Below are positions 24,429-35,429 of a stretch of 64,000 nucleotides of DNA, in pieces. The notes under the pieces were generated by a model. It saw only the letters and a list, made by a program, of their open reading frames with translations, had not been told where the DNA came from and did not search any database. A program made the translations under genes and the position numbers. Position 1 is the stretch's first letter. Every line of letters starts with the position of its first letter. Source of the DNA: Nageia nagi (Eukaryota > Pinophyta); contig JBITNC010000001.1 of assembly GCA_050084985.1 (NCBI GenBank), positions 61,938,001-62,002,000 on the forward strand. Reading direction: 5' to 3'.

Positions 24429-27400
24429 GTAAAATTTATATTTCAAGATGAATTGAAGGCACCATTTAGTTTGGAAGTTGGTACATCCTCTCACATAGCA
24501 TGGAAAAAGTCAAATTAAATAAACTTTCAAATAATTTCTTACATTATGTGTATCCTATTATTCTATGTAGTTATCAAAGGAATATTATGAACATTGAAAT
24601 GAGAGATTCCATACATATCCAACTATAGCTACTTGGGGCATGCTCTAAAAATTATTTTAGCAATATTCACATTTATTTAAATATATCCAAACATTAAAAG
24701 GATACAAATGCATGGTTCATAAAGGATGTCCAAAATTCTACATAGAAAATAGGCAATTTCATGCTGCTAGTGGACTAAGATTTCTACAAATCTACCAAAT
24801 TGAGGAAAGACAAAAATTTATTTCATTTTAATGTTATTTTCTAATATATTCACAAAAATGAAAACTTTGCAAGATAGTGATTACTTTTATTGAAGATAGG
24901 ATCACCAAATTCGATGGCTTTTATGCCACCAACATTGTGGATTTTGTTTGAAAATTTGTGTCATGTGTCAAAACCATTCAACAAGTAAAACTTAGGTATA
25001 TTTTTTATTATATACCTTATTAATGTTCATATGAAGGACTAATTTGAAGCATAGTTTCTTGAAAAGCTAACAATCATAGCCATGGTCTTTCATGAGAAAA
25101 AATCTTGAACTTCTTGTAGGATATCACAAGTGTGAGTCACTCACAAACCATAACATTATTATATTTATTTCATCCTTGATGCATAGCATAATGTCTTTGG
25201 ATCATAGACATAAAATGTATTATCATCGATGGCCAATGACAAGGCTAGTTATAATATTATAACTTAAAAGTAAACTATTGATATAGTCATAAGAATGATG
25301 TTGACATTTGATCATCTCCAATGGATGATGCAACTTGTTTTGATTCTATATGATTTTTGATTTGAATATAACCAAAGAATAATATCTTTGGATCATAGAC
25401 ATAAAATATATGATCATCGATGGCCAATGATATAGCTAGCAAGAGTTCACTCATTTAAAAATAAATTGATGATATCAACCATAAGCAAGATGTTGACATT
25501 GGATCATCTCTAATGTATAATGCAACTTACTATATATCCACATGGTTTTTTCATTGAACCCATCCAATGCATAATATCTTTAGATCATAGAAATAAAATG
25601 TATGATCTCCAATGGCCATCAATATGGCTAGTGAGAGTTCACTCACTTAAAATAAAAAATGGTGATGTATCCATAAGTAGATTATTTACATTGACTCATC
25701 ATCAATGGATGACATAACTCACTATGCATCCATCCCATTTTTATGACTAACACTTCATTCTAGATTTCTACATCTTGAAGAGTAGAAGAAAATACAAATA
25801 ATTCCACACTAATAGTAATGTGTACAATGTAAAGTTTATATTTCAACATGAATTGAAGGCAACATTTAGTTTGGAAGTTGGTACATCCTCTCACATGTCA
25901 CCAATAGCATGGAAAAAGGCAAATTAAATAAACTTTCAAATAATTTCTTACATTATGTGTATCCCATAAATCTATGCAGTTATCAAAGGAATATTATGAA
26001 CATTGAAATGAGAGATTCCATACATATCCAACTATAGCTACTTGGGTCATGCTCTAAAAATTATTTTATCAATATTCACATTAATTTCACTATATCCAAA
26101 CATTAAAAGGATACAAATGCATGGTTCATAAAGGATGTCCAAAATTCTACATAGAAAATAGGCAATTTCATGCTGCTAGTGGACTAAGATTTCTACAAAT
26201 CTACCAAATTGAGGAAAGACAAAAATTTATTTCATTTTAATGTTATTTTCTAATATATTCACAAAAATGAAAACTTTGCAAGATAGTGATTACTTTTATT
26301 GAAGATAGGATCACCAAATTCGATGGCTTTTATGCCACCAACATTGTGGATTTTGTTTGAAAATTTGTGTCATGTGTCAAAACCATTCAACAAGTAAAAC
26401 TTAGGTATATTTTTTATTATATACCTTATTAATGTTCATATGAAGGACTAATTTGAAGCATAGTTTCTTGAAAAGCTAACAATCATAGCCATGGTCTTTC
26501 ATGAGAAAAAATCTTGAACTTCTTGTAGGATATCACAAGTGTGAGTCACTCACAAACCATAACATTATTATATTTATTTCATCCTTGATGCATAGCATAA
26601 TGTCTTTGGATCATAGACATAAAATGTATTATCATCGATGGCCAATGACAAGGCTAGTTATAATATTATAACTTAAAAGTAAACTATTGATATAGTCATA
26701 AGAATGATGTTGACATTTGATCATCTCCAATGGATGATGCAACTTGTTTTGATTCTATATGATTTTTGATTTGAATATAACCAAAGAATAATATCTTTGG
26801 ATCATAGACATAAAATATATGATCATCGATGGCCAATGATATAGCTAGCAAGAGTTCACTCATTTAAAAATAAATTGATGATATCAACCATAAGCAAGAT
26901 GTTGACATTGGATCATCTCTAATGTATAATGCAACTTACTATATATCCACATGGTTTTTTCATTGAACCCATCCAATGCATAATATCTTTAGATCATAGA
27001 AATAAAATGTATGATCTCCAATGGCCATCAATATGGCTAGTGAGAGTTCACTCACTTAAAATAAAAAATGGTGATGTATCCATAAGTAGATTATTTACAT
27101 TGACTCATCATCAATGGATGACATAACTCACTATGCATCCATCCCATTTTTATGACTAACACTTCATTCTAGATTTCTACATCTTGAAGAGTAGAAGAAA
27201 ATACAAATAATTCCACACTAATAGTAATGTGTACAATGTAAAGTTTATATTTCAACATGAATTGAAGGCAACATTTAGTTTGGAAGTTGGTACATCCTCT
27301 CACATGTCACCAATAGCATGGAAAAAGGCAAATTAAATAAACTTTCAAATAATTTCTTACATTATGTGTATCCCATAAATCTATGCAGTTATCAAGGGAA

Positions 27401-30400
27401 TAATATGAACATTGAAATGAGAGATTCCATACATATCCAACTATAGCTACTTGGGGCATGCTCTAAAAATTATTTTAGCAATATTCACATTTATTTAAAT
27501 ATATCCAAACATTAAAAGGATACAAATGCATGGTTCATAAAGGATGTCCAAAATCCTACACATAAAATAGGCAATTTCATGCCGCTAACGGCCTAAGATT
27601 GCTACAAATCTCCCAAATTGAGGCAAGACAAAGATTTATTTCATTTTAATGTTATTTTCTAATATATTCAAAAAAATGAAATCTTTTCAAGATAGTGATT
27701 ACTTTTATTGAAGATAGGATCACCAAATTCGATGGCTTTTATGCCACCAACATTGTGGATTTTGTTTGAAAATTTGTGCAAGTCATGTATCAAAACCATT
27801 CAACAACTAAAATGTAGGTATATTTTTGATTCTATACCTTATTAATGTTCATATGAAGGACTAATTTGAAGCATAGCTTCTTGAAAAGCTAAAAATCATA
27901 GCCATGGTCTTTCATGAGAAAAAATCTTGAACCTCTTGTAAGATATCACAAGTGTGAGTCAATCACAAACCATAACATTATTATATTTATTTCATATTTG
28001 ATGCATAGCATAATGTCTTTGGATGATAGAAATAAAATGTATTATCATCGATGGCCAATGACAAGGCTAGTGATAATAATATAACTTAAAAGTAAACTAA
28101 TGATATGGTCATAAGAACGATGTTGACATTTGATCATCTCTAATGGATTATGCAACTTGTTTTGATTCCATATGATTTTTACTTTGAATATAACCAAATA
28201 ATAATGTATTTGGATCATAGACATAAAATGTATGATCATCGATGGCCAATGATATAGCTAACGAGAGTTTTCTTAAAAATAAATTGATGATGCAACCATA
28301 AGCAAGATGTTGACATTGGATCATCTCTAATGGATTATGCAACTTACTATATATCCACATGGTTTTTTCTTTGAACCCATCCAATGCATAATATCTTTAG
28401 ATCATAGAAAATAAAATGTATGATCGCCAATGGCCATCAATATGGCTACTAAGAGTTCACTCACTTAGAAGAAAAAATGGTGATGTAGCCATAAGTAGAT
28501 TGCTGACATTGACTCATCATCAATGGATGACATAACTCACTATGCATCCATCCCATTTTTATGACTAACACTTCATTTTAGATTTCTACATCTTGAAGAG
28601 TAGAAGAAAATACAAATAATTCCACACTAATAGTAATGTGTACAATGTAAAATTTATATTTCAACATGAATTGAAGGCACCATTTAGTTTGGAAGTTGGT
28701 AACATCCTTTCGCATGTTACCAATAGCATGGAAAAAGGCAAATTAAATAAACTTTCAAATAATTTCTTACATTATGTGTATCCCATAATTCTATGCAGTT
28801 ATCAGAGGAATATTATGAACATTGAAATGAGAGATTCCATACATATCCAATTATAGCTACTTGGGGCATGCTCTAAAAATTATTTTAGCAATATGCACAT
28901 TTATTCCACTATATCCAAACATTAAAAGGATACAAATATATGGTTCATAAAGGATGTCCAAAATCCTACATAGAAAATAAGCAATTTCATGCCACTAGCG
29001 GCCTAAGATTGCTACGAATCTCCCAAATTGAGGCAAGACAAAAATTTATTTCATTTTAATGTTATTTTCTAATATATTCATAAAAATGAAATCTTTTCAA
29101 GATAGTGATTACTTTTATTGAAGATAGGATCACCAAATTCGATGGCTTTAATGCCACCAACATTTTGGATTTTTTTTGAAAATTTGTGCAAGTCATGTAT
29201 CAAAACCATTCAACAAATAAAACTTAGGTATATTTTTTATTATATACCTTATTAATGTTCATATGAAGGACTAATTTAAAGAATAGTTTCTTGAAAATCT
29301 AACAATTATAGCCATGGTATTTCATGAGAAAAAATCTTGAACCTATTGTAGGATATCACAAGTGTGAGTCACTCACAAACCATAACATTACTATATTTAT
29401 TTCACCTCTGATGCATAGGATAATGTCTTTGGATCATAGACATAAAATGTATTATCATCGATGGCCAATGACAAGGCTAGTTATAATAATATAGCTTAAA
29501 AGTAAACTAATGATATAGTCATAAGAACAATGTTGACATTTGATCATCTCCAATGGATGATGAAACTTGTTTTGATTCCATATGATTTTTGCTTTGAATA
29601 TAACCAAAGAATAATGTATTTGGATCATATATATAAAAATGTATGATCATCAATGGACAATGATATAGCTATCAAGAGTTCACTCACTTAAAAATAAATT
29701 GATGATGCAACCATAAGCAAGATGTTGACATTGGATCATCTCTAATGGATAATGCAACTAACTATATTTCAACATGAATTGAAGGCACCATTTAGTTTGG
29801 AATTTGGTACATACTTTCACATGTCACTAATAGCATGAAAAAAGGCAAATTAAATAAACTTTGAAATAATTTCTTACATTATGTGTATCCCATAATTCTA
29901 TGCAGTTATCAAAGGAATATTATGAATATTTAAATGAGAGATTCCATACATATCCAACTATTGCTACTTGGGGCATGTTCTAAAAATTATTTTAACAATA
30001 TTCACATTTATTTCACTATATCCAAACATTAAAAGGATACAAATGCATGGTTCATAAAGGATTTCCAAAATCCTACACAGAAAATAGGCAATTTCATGCC
30101 ACTAGCGGCCTAAGATTGCTACAAATCTCCCAAATTGAGGCAACACAAAAATTTATTTCATTTTAATGTTATTTTCTAATATATTCACAAAAATGAAATC
30201 TTTGCAAGATAGTGATTACTTTTATTGAAGATAAGATTACCAAATTTGATGTCTTTTATGCCACCAACATTGTGGATTTGTTTGAAAATTTGTGCAAGTC
30301 ATGTATCAAAACCATTCAACAACTAAAACTTAGGTATATTTTTTATTCTATACCTTATTAATGTTCATATGAAGGACTAATTTGAATTATAGCTTCTTGA

Positions 30401-31167
30401 AAAGCTAACAATCATAGCCATGGTATTTCATGTGAAAAAATCTTGAACCTCTTGTAGGATATCACAAGTGTGAGTCACTCACAAACCATAACATTATTAT
30501 ATTTATTTTATCCTTGATGCGTAGCATAATGTCTTTGGATCATAGACATAAAATGTATTATCATTGATGGCCAATGACAAGGCTAGTGATAATAATATAA
30601 CTTAAAAGAAAACTAATGATATAGTCATAAGAATAATGTTGACATTTGATCATCTCCAATGGATGATGCAACTTGTTTTGATTCCATATGATTTTTGCTT
30701 TGAATATAACCAAAGAATAATGTATTTGGATCATATATATAAAATGTATGATCATCAATGGCCAATGATATAGCTATCAAGAGTTCACTCACTTAAAAAT
30801 AAATTGATGATGCAACCATAAGCAAGATGTTGACATTGGATCATCTCTAATGGATAATGCAACTTACTATGTATCCACATGTTTTTTTCTTTGAACCCAT
30901 CCAATACATAATATATTTAGATCATAGAAATAAAATTTATGATCACTAATGGCCATCGATATGTCTAGTGAGAGTTCACTCACTTAAAAGAAAAAATGGT
31001 GATGTAGCCATAAGTAGATTGCTGACATTGACTCATCATCATTGGATGACATAACTCATTATGCATCCATCCCATTTTTATGACTAACACTTCATTTTAG
31101 ATTTCTACATCTTGAAGAGTAGATGAAAATACAAATAATTCGACACTAATAGTAATGTGTACAATGT
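24429..31167. repeat. Array of five ~1.41-kb tandem repeats
   Basis: The word tttcaa(c/g)atgaattgaagg occurs at 24441, 25841, 27250, 28659 and 29767. Spacings are 1400, 1409, 1409 and 1108 bp; the fifth unit ends near 31167, again about 1.41 kb. The fourth unit lacks ~300 bp at its end. A block of about 1.3 kb (roughly 24690-25983 against 26099-27392) looks identical between neighbouring units, including the same spurious 65-codon frame at 25520 and 26929. Other units differ at several percent of positions. No protein domain is encoded. The array occupies the place between the last gene and the 3' LTR of B, where Tat/Ogre elements are known to carry tandem repeats. Confidence 0.9.
25189..25760. 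repeat. Three ~190-bp subrepeats inside each 1.41-kb unit
   Basis: In the first unit the words 'atctttggatcatagacataaaat', 'atcatcgatggcc' and 'atgttgacattggatcatctc' (in variants) recur with starts near 25191, 25381 and 25573. The same triple appears in the other units (e.g. near 26600, 26790, 26981), except the fourth, which lost the third subrepeat. This is a two-level repeat organisation. Confidence 0.8.
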
Positions 31168-31520
31168 TCCCTATGCTGCCAATGACATCTATTTCATCAC
31201 CATTCCATCCTATTCAAAGAAAGTCCTCTCTATTTCAAGGCATGGATATAAGTGCAAATGGTTCCTAGCCATCAAAATCAAAGGAACAATCACATTCATG
31301 GTTGAAGTAGTACATGTGGCAAAAACACATCTTCTATATCTAACATTGGATATGGAACTATAAAGCTACCTAATAGAATAGTCATTTCCATCATCTTTAC
31401 AGCATCATTATTGGAGAGAGAATTTTCATCATATTTTGCCTTGGTTGCACCATTCAAGGATCTTTGCTAGGGAATCAAAGTTAAAGGGGAGTAGTAAGGG
31501 ACCCTCCTCATCATCATCAT
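31157..31520 (+). other. Open frame after the tandem array, unrecognised
   Basis: An open stretch of 68 codons (31157-31363) followed, after two stops, by further readable sequence ending in a Ser run near 31510. Composition is more protein-like than its surroundings ('DIYFITIPSYSKKVLSISRH'), but I do not recognise it. It lies just before the 3' LTR of B. Confidence 0.35.
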
Positions 31521-31529
31521 TAACAATAA

Positions 31530-31834
31530 TAAGGCCAGTATAGCAAAGAGTTTAAAGTTCTCAAAAACTTTTTTTATACACTTCTTTGGACATGTAATTT
31601 CATTGCTTTAATAACACCTCTAAAGAGGGGCAAATTTAGATGCCTAAAAATGTCCATCTTCATACCTAAATTTAGATTTTAAGTTTAATTTCTATTTTTA
31701 GATTTACAATAATTACATGTGGAGGCTAAATTCAAAACCATGTGCTAAAACCATGTGGTATTACTTGTATTTTAGTCTATTTAAAGGTTAAAATCTTAAT
31801 AAAAAAAAATAGAGTGGATTTTTGAGTTACATCA
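31530..31834 (+). repeat. Right LTR of element B
   Basis: Matches the left LTR from about 31595 ('taatttcattgctttaataacacctc') to ttacatca at 31834, including 'ggctaaattcaaaaccatgt' and 'ggtattacttgtatttta'. The exact start is uncertain; a purine-rich aaaggggag near 31475 may be the polypurine tract. Confidence 0.65.
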
Positions 31835-31839
31835 TATAA

Positions 31840-31927
31840 GAGCATTTATTTAATAAAATAAATAAATCATTTTTAATACATAAAAGGGTATTTTAATTAA
31901 ATAAAAATTCCTTTTTAGTTGTTAACA
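31840..31927 (-). repeat. 5' LTR of gypsy A, second part
   Basis: Sequence from 'gagcatttatttaataaaat' to 'gttaaca' matches 7135-7222, the inner end of the other LTR. It completes the LTR interrupted at 14474 and is followed by the GGTAT target duplication. Confidence 0.85.
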
Positions 31928-31932
31928 GGTAT

Positions 31933-32822
31933 ATAGAACCAAGTTTAATGTTAATAGCACCATTAAGAAACACAAGGCTAGACTTGTAGCCAAAGGCTTC
32001 GCTCAAAGATATGTTGTAGACTATGAGAAGACCTTTGCTCCTATTGCTAGACAAGAAACCATTTGAATGGTTCTCTCCATTTTAGCTCACAAAGGTTAGA
32101 AGATGTACCACTTGGATGTCAATAGTGCATTCCTAAATGGGTACTTTGATGAAGAGGTGTTTGTAATACAACCCTAAGGTTTTGAAAAGAAAGGTAAAAA
32201 GAATCATGTTTACAAGTTAAAGAAGTCCTTGTATAGCCTTAAGAAAGTCCCAAGGTCTTGGTACTCATGAATAGATGGGTATTTCCAATAATATGGGTTC
32301 ACAAGGAGTAAAATTGAACCAAATATCTTCCATGGGATACACATTTGAAAAGAAAGATCTTGGTCTCATGTACTACTTTCTTTGTTTGGAGTTATATGAA
32401 GATGATAATTATTTTTTTATTTTTTAAACCAAGTATGTTAATTATTTATTGTAGAATTTTTGCATGGATTATTGTAGAACTATTATCACTCCTATAGCTC
32501 ATGGAGAACACTTAACCAAAAATGATGGAGCTATTGGAGCTAATGTGCATACTTAGAAAAGCATAATTAGTAGATTGATATTCATAACAAATTCAAGGCC
32601 TAATATTTATCATGTTATTACACTTGTGTCTAGGTACATGAGTGCTCTTTCATAGATTCACTTAAAGGCAACTAAGAGAATTATGAGATATATCAAAGGC
32701 ACCCAAGATTTTAGCATTCATTACCTCAAAAATAAAGATGTAAAACTTGTTGGATATAGCAATAGTGTTTAGTGTAATAATATTGATGATAGAAAGTATA
32801 GTTTTAGAAATTATTTTAGTCT
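31933..32822 (+). pseudogene. Copia reverse transcriptase/RNase H, second half
   Basis: Continuation of the copia polyprotein. Recognisable blocks are 'KFNVNSTIKKHKARLVAKGF' (31939), 'YEKTFAPIARQE', 'YHLDVNSAFLNGYFDEEVF', 'KLKKSLYSLKKVPRSWY', then a gap over the catalytic YVDD region. Next come 'DLGLMYYFLCLEL', 'ISRLIFITNSRPNI', 'ATKRIMRYIKGTQDF' and the RNase H start ('NIDDRKYSF', near 32780). In-frame stops lie at 32064 (TGA for Arg), 32097 (TAG for Trp), 32175 (TAA for Gln) and 32268 (TGA for Trp). The reading ends near 32822, where a gypsy protease begins. Confidence 0.85.
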
Positions 32823-33370
32823 TACAAATAATTGAAGGAGATATTATGCAATATAATATCCTTTTAGGAAGGCCTTGGACTAGGGGAATGCAATATTTTC
32901 CATCAACATACCATAATTATTTGAAGTATATTTACAAGCGTGTAGGACATTATGTTCCTAGAGATGAAAACCTATATTCACATTGTAATATATAATGATG
33001 TAGCCATACCATCTACTCATTAGTTTACAACACCAATGCCAATAGAAGGACCATTTATTATTGGTGTGGGTAAGACAATACTCAATAAAAGGTTGATAAT
33101 AATTTGCAACCAAAGATAGAACACACACCTCAAAAAAGATATTCTTAGGAAGAAAAAGCATGCAAGTTATATGAATTAAGTAAAGCTTATCCATCAAAAT
33201 TTTCATCTCCAATCTATACCTCTTTGAAAAATGATGACTATAAAGAAGATGATAAGCCATCAGATATTTATCGAATCATAATAAAATTTCTTGATTTAGG
33301 TATAGGAGAATTTGTAATTGATGTGATTTTTAATATTCCTTTTGCCCAACATATAGGATGACCTAAAAAA
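32823..33370 (+). pseudogene. Gypsy E protease, C-terminal part
   Basis: 'IEGDIMQYNILLGRPWTRG' then 'FPSTYHNYLKYIYK' match the end of a gypsy protease. The stretch after it (to about 33360, 'YPSKFSSPIYTSLKND') corresponds to the linker before RT. The aspartate active site lies upstream of the fusion point and is lost. Confidence 0.75.
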
Positions 33371-33375
33371 TATCT

Positions 33376-33885
33376 TGATAAAACTTGTAATGTAATATTG
33401 TGTAATATTTCTCTTTAATATAAATTCACTTAATACTTAAAGTATTTTTAGATACCTTAAAGAATTGAAAGAATAAATATACAAAGAGGAATAAATATAG
33501 AAATACCTTTAATCTTACTCTTGGGTAAAGGAAAGGATAAAGGGTCAATTTATTCTTATAAATAAAGAGGTACCCCCTCTCATTATGTAACTTGATGAAT
33601 CATGGTAATGCTTGTATTGTAGAGCTGTAAGAATGCTCTTATAGGAGCTTTGTAAAAGAATTCTTATAGAAAAATTCTTAAGAATTAGTAGGAGAGTTAT
33701 CTTATGATAAATTAATAGAAAAGGATGGTTCAAAGTGGATGTACTTCCAAGAGTTAGATGAACCACTATACATTATGTGTTATCTTTTGTATGATTATTT
33801 CTTGCTTTGCTAGATGGATGAATGTTAGATTTGATGGAGAGACTTCAAGGTGATCTTGGTTATATGGAATACTTCAGTTCTATCA
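33376..33885 (+). repeat. Left LTR of element D
   Basis: Starts tgataaaacttgtaatg and ends ttctatca. Shared with the right copy: 'ttattcttataaata(a/g)agaggta', 'ctctcattatgtaacttgatga' and 'atttcttgctttgctagatgg'. Confidence 0.9.
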
Positions 33886-33887
33886 AG

Positions 33888-33899
33888 TGGTATGATTGC
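33888..33899 (+). other. Primer-binding site of element D
   Basis: TGGTATGATTGC two bases after the LTR matches 9 of 12 bases of the initiator-Met tRNA site TGGTATCAGAGC. Confidence 0.7.
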
Positions 33900-34554
33900 A
33901 CCTTCCTTGTTGTTATCTCCTCAAATGTAAGGTATACCTATCCCCTAATCTTGTTTCAATTTTATTTAAAATTTCATTAGTTAATCAATTTAAATTTCTT
34001 ATTGAAGTTGAAATTTGATATCTATACTAACATGTTTTTTATCTTGAGGATAATGAGATCAAATTTAAGATAAAATTTTATCTTAATTACATATAGTATA
34101 TGGTTAAAATCTAAGATATTAAAAACTTAATGCTTCTACTTTTTTTTAATCTTACTAAGTTGCAAGCTTACAAAAATATAATTTATGTTTTTTGTAATAA
34201 AAGTTTTTAGCAAGAAATTTAAAATATTTTCTTGTTATATTTAACAAAGGTTATAATTTTTTTGTAACAAGGTTACAAAAGCTTGTAATTATATATATAT
34301 ATGAAAAATTTGATGAAAGTTATATATATAAATGATTTTTTTATATATTAGGAAAGTATTTTTCTATTTTTTAATAAAAATAAACAATTTTTTTAAAAAG
34401 AGGGTGCATTTTTTTTCTTATTTTTATAGAATATTTTTATTTTAAAAAATCAATTTTTTTACTAAATTTTTTTTATTTTAAATAAAAAAATATTATTTTC
34501 TCTATTTTTTAACAAAAATTTTTTATTAAAAAAATGAATGGGCATTCAACTTGG

Positions 34555-34880
34555 ATGGGCATGGACTATCCTCAAGAGGTGGCATGTAGCCTAGGGTCAA
34601 CCCCTCCTTGGAGAAGGGTTGCACCTAAGGGGATAGCCCCTCCTTAGAGAGGGCATGTACCCAAGGGGGTGGCCCCTCCTTGGAGAGGGCATGTACCCAA
34701 GGGGGGAAACCCTCCTTGGAGAGGGTGTGCACCCAAGGGGAAGGCCTCTCCTTGGACAGGGCACAAGAGGGCACACACCTTAGGGGGTAGCTCCTTAAAG
34801 AGGCCTCACACTTAAGGGGGTGGCCCCTGCTTGGAGATGGTGTGCACCCTAGGGGTAGCCCCTCTTGAGGATGCATAAAT
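34555..34880. repeat. GC-rich 36-bp minisatellite in element D
   Basis: About eight units around the sequence GGAGAGGGCATGTACCCAAG + GGGGTGGCCCCTCCTT. Three consecutive units are exactly 36 bp; outer ones vary in length. Each unit can fold on itself (GGGG-TGG-CCCC; AAGGGG…CCCCTT). It is an island of about 60% GC flanked by T and A homopolymers. The minus-strand 83-codon frame here (repeating WVHALSKEG) is a by-product of the 36-bp period. Confidence 0.9.
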
Positions 34881-35429
34881 TCTTTTTTTATATATAAATA
34901 AAATAAAATAAATAAATAAATAAAATAGTTTTTTTTTTCTTTTTTTAATTTTTTTTATTTAAAAGAAAGAAAAGAAGCATTTTTAAGGTAAGTTTTTTTT
35001 TTTAAATAAAGCTTAAAAATTATAACTTTAAAAGTTTTTAGCTTTTTTCTTAAAAAGTTATAATGTTTTACAAGCATTAGCATGCTTATGTTTTATTGAC
35101 TAATGTAACCATTTTTTAAATTTTGCAAATTATTACAAGGAAAATTCTTTTGCAAAGTTGTATGTCTTAGATAAAATATATTTAATCCTTTTGAATAAAT
35201 TCATAAGTTATGTTTATAATATTATGAGAATTAACATCAAATATTGCAAACTTTTCGTTTGGACTAATTTATCAAGTAAGATAAATTTTTGAAGGTAATA
35301 ATTATTTTTTAATACCTTGCAAACTACTTTAATTGCATAATTTTTTTTCTATCATTTTATAGAGTTTTGTTATTATAATAACAAAGAAAAAAAAGAAAAG
35401 TTGCATTATGTTACTTTTGTGTTTGGATG

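Larger units (their letters stand above)
14475..31834 (+). mobile_element. Element B: large Tat/Ogre-like gypsy with antisense PMD gene and tandem repeats
   Basis: Inserted in the 5' LTR of A. The left edge reads taatgta (14475) and the right edge tacatca (31834), i.e. TGATGTA...TACATCA symmetry after one change. GATAA (14470-14474) and TATAA (31835-31839) are a likely 5-bp target duplication with one mismatch. LTRs at 14475-14934 and about 31530-31834 share a ~200-bp block. Between them, in order, are nested gypsy C, a gag of the Tat type (plus strand), an antisense PMD gene and the tandem array. No RT or integrase belonging to B was found, so it would depend on other elements. Edges are clear; treating everything between as one element is inference. 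Confidence 0.65.
6507..31927 (-). mobile_element. Gypsy element A, inserted in the copia RT
   Basis: Full-length Ty3/gypsy element on the minus strand. The 3' LTR is 6507-7222. The 5' LTR is split into 13957-14474 and 31840-31927 by element B. Without B the element is about 8 kb. The outer LTR edges read TGTTAACA at the element's 5' end and a decayed form of TGTT...AACA symmetry at the other. A 5-bp target duplication fits: GGTAT at 31928-31932 and AATAT at 6502-6506, differing by two G-to-A changes. Joined across it, the copia codons TGG-GTA-TAT-AGA are recovered. Inside, gag, protease, RT, RNase H and integrase follow in gypsy order. Confidence 0.85.
3793..32822 (+). mobile_element. Ty1/copia retrotransposon split by a ~25-kb nested insertion
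   Basis: The copia order gag, protease, integrase, RT, RNase H is read on the plus strand from 3793 to 6501 and again from 31933 to about 32822. The RT frame stops within the motif GSKW at 6491-6502 and resumes as YRTKFN at 31933. This is where one expects the family's continuous 'GxKWVYKTKFN'. The interrupting DNA is gypsy A with its own LTRs. No copia LTR was found: the 5' side abuts the PPR pseudogene and the 3' side is fused to gypsy E. Remaining coding length is about 3.6 kb of the ~4-4.5 kb usual for copia. Confidence 0.85.

Noticed and set aside
25520-27126. Two identical 65-codon frames
   Set aside because: They are copies of a chance frame in the tandem unit; the other units do not keep it open.
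24429-31167. Repeat array considered as CRISPR
   Set aside because: Units are 1.4 kb with 190-bp subunits, no short direct repeats with unique spacers, and the context is plant retrotransposons.
34625-34876. 83-codon minus-strand frame with repeated WVHALSKEG
   Set aside because: The 36-bp minisatellite is a multiple of three, so every frame repeats; no start context or homologous protein.
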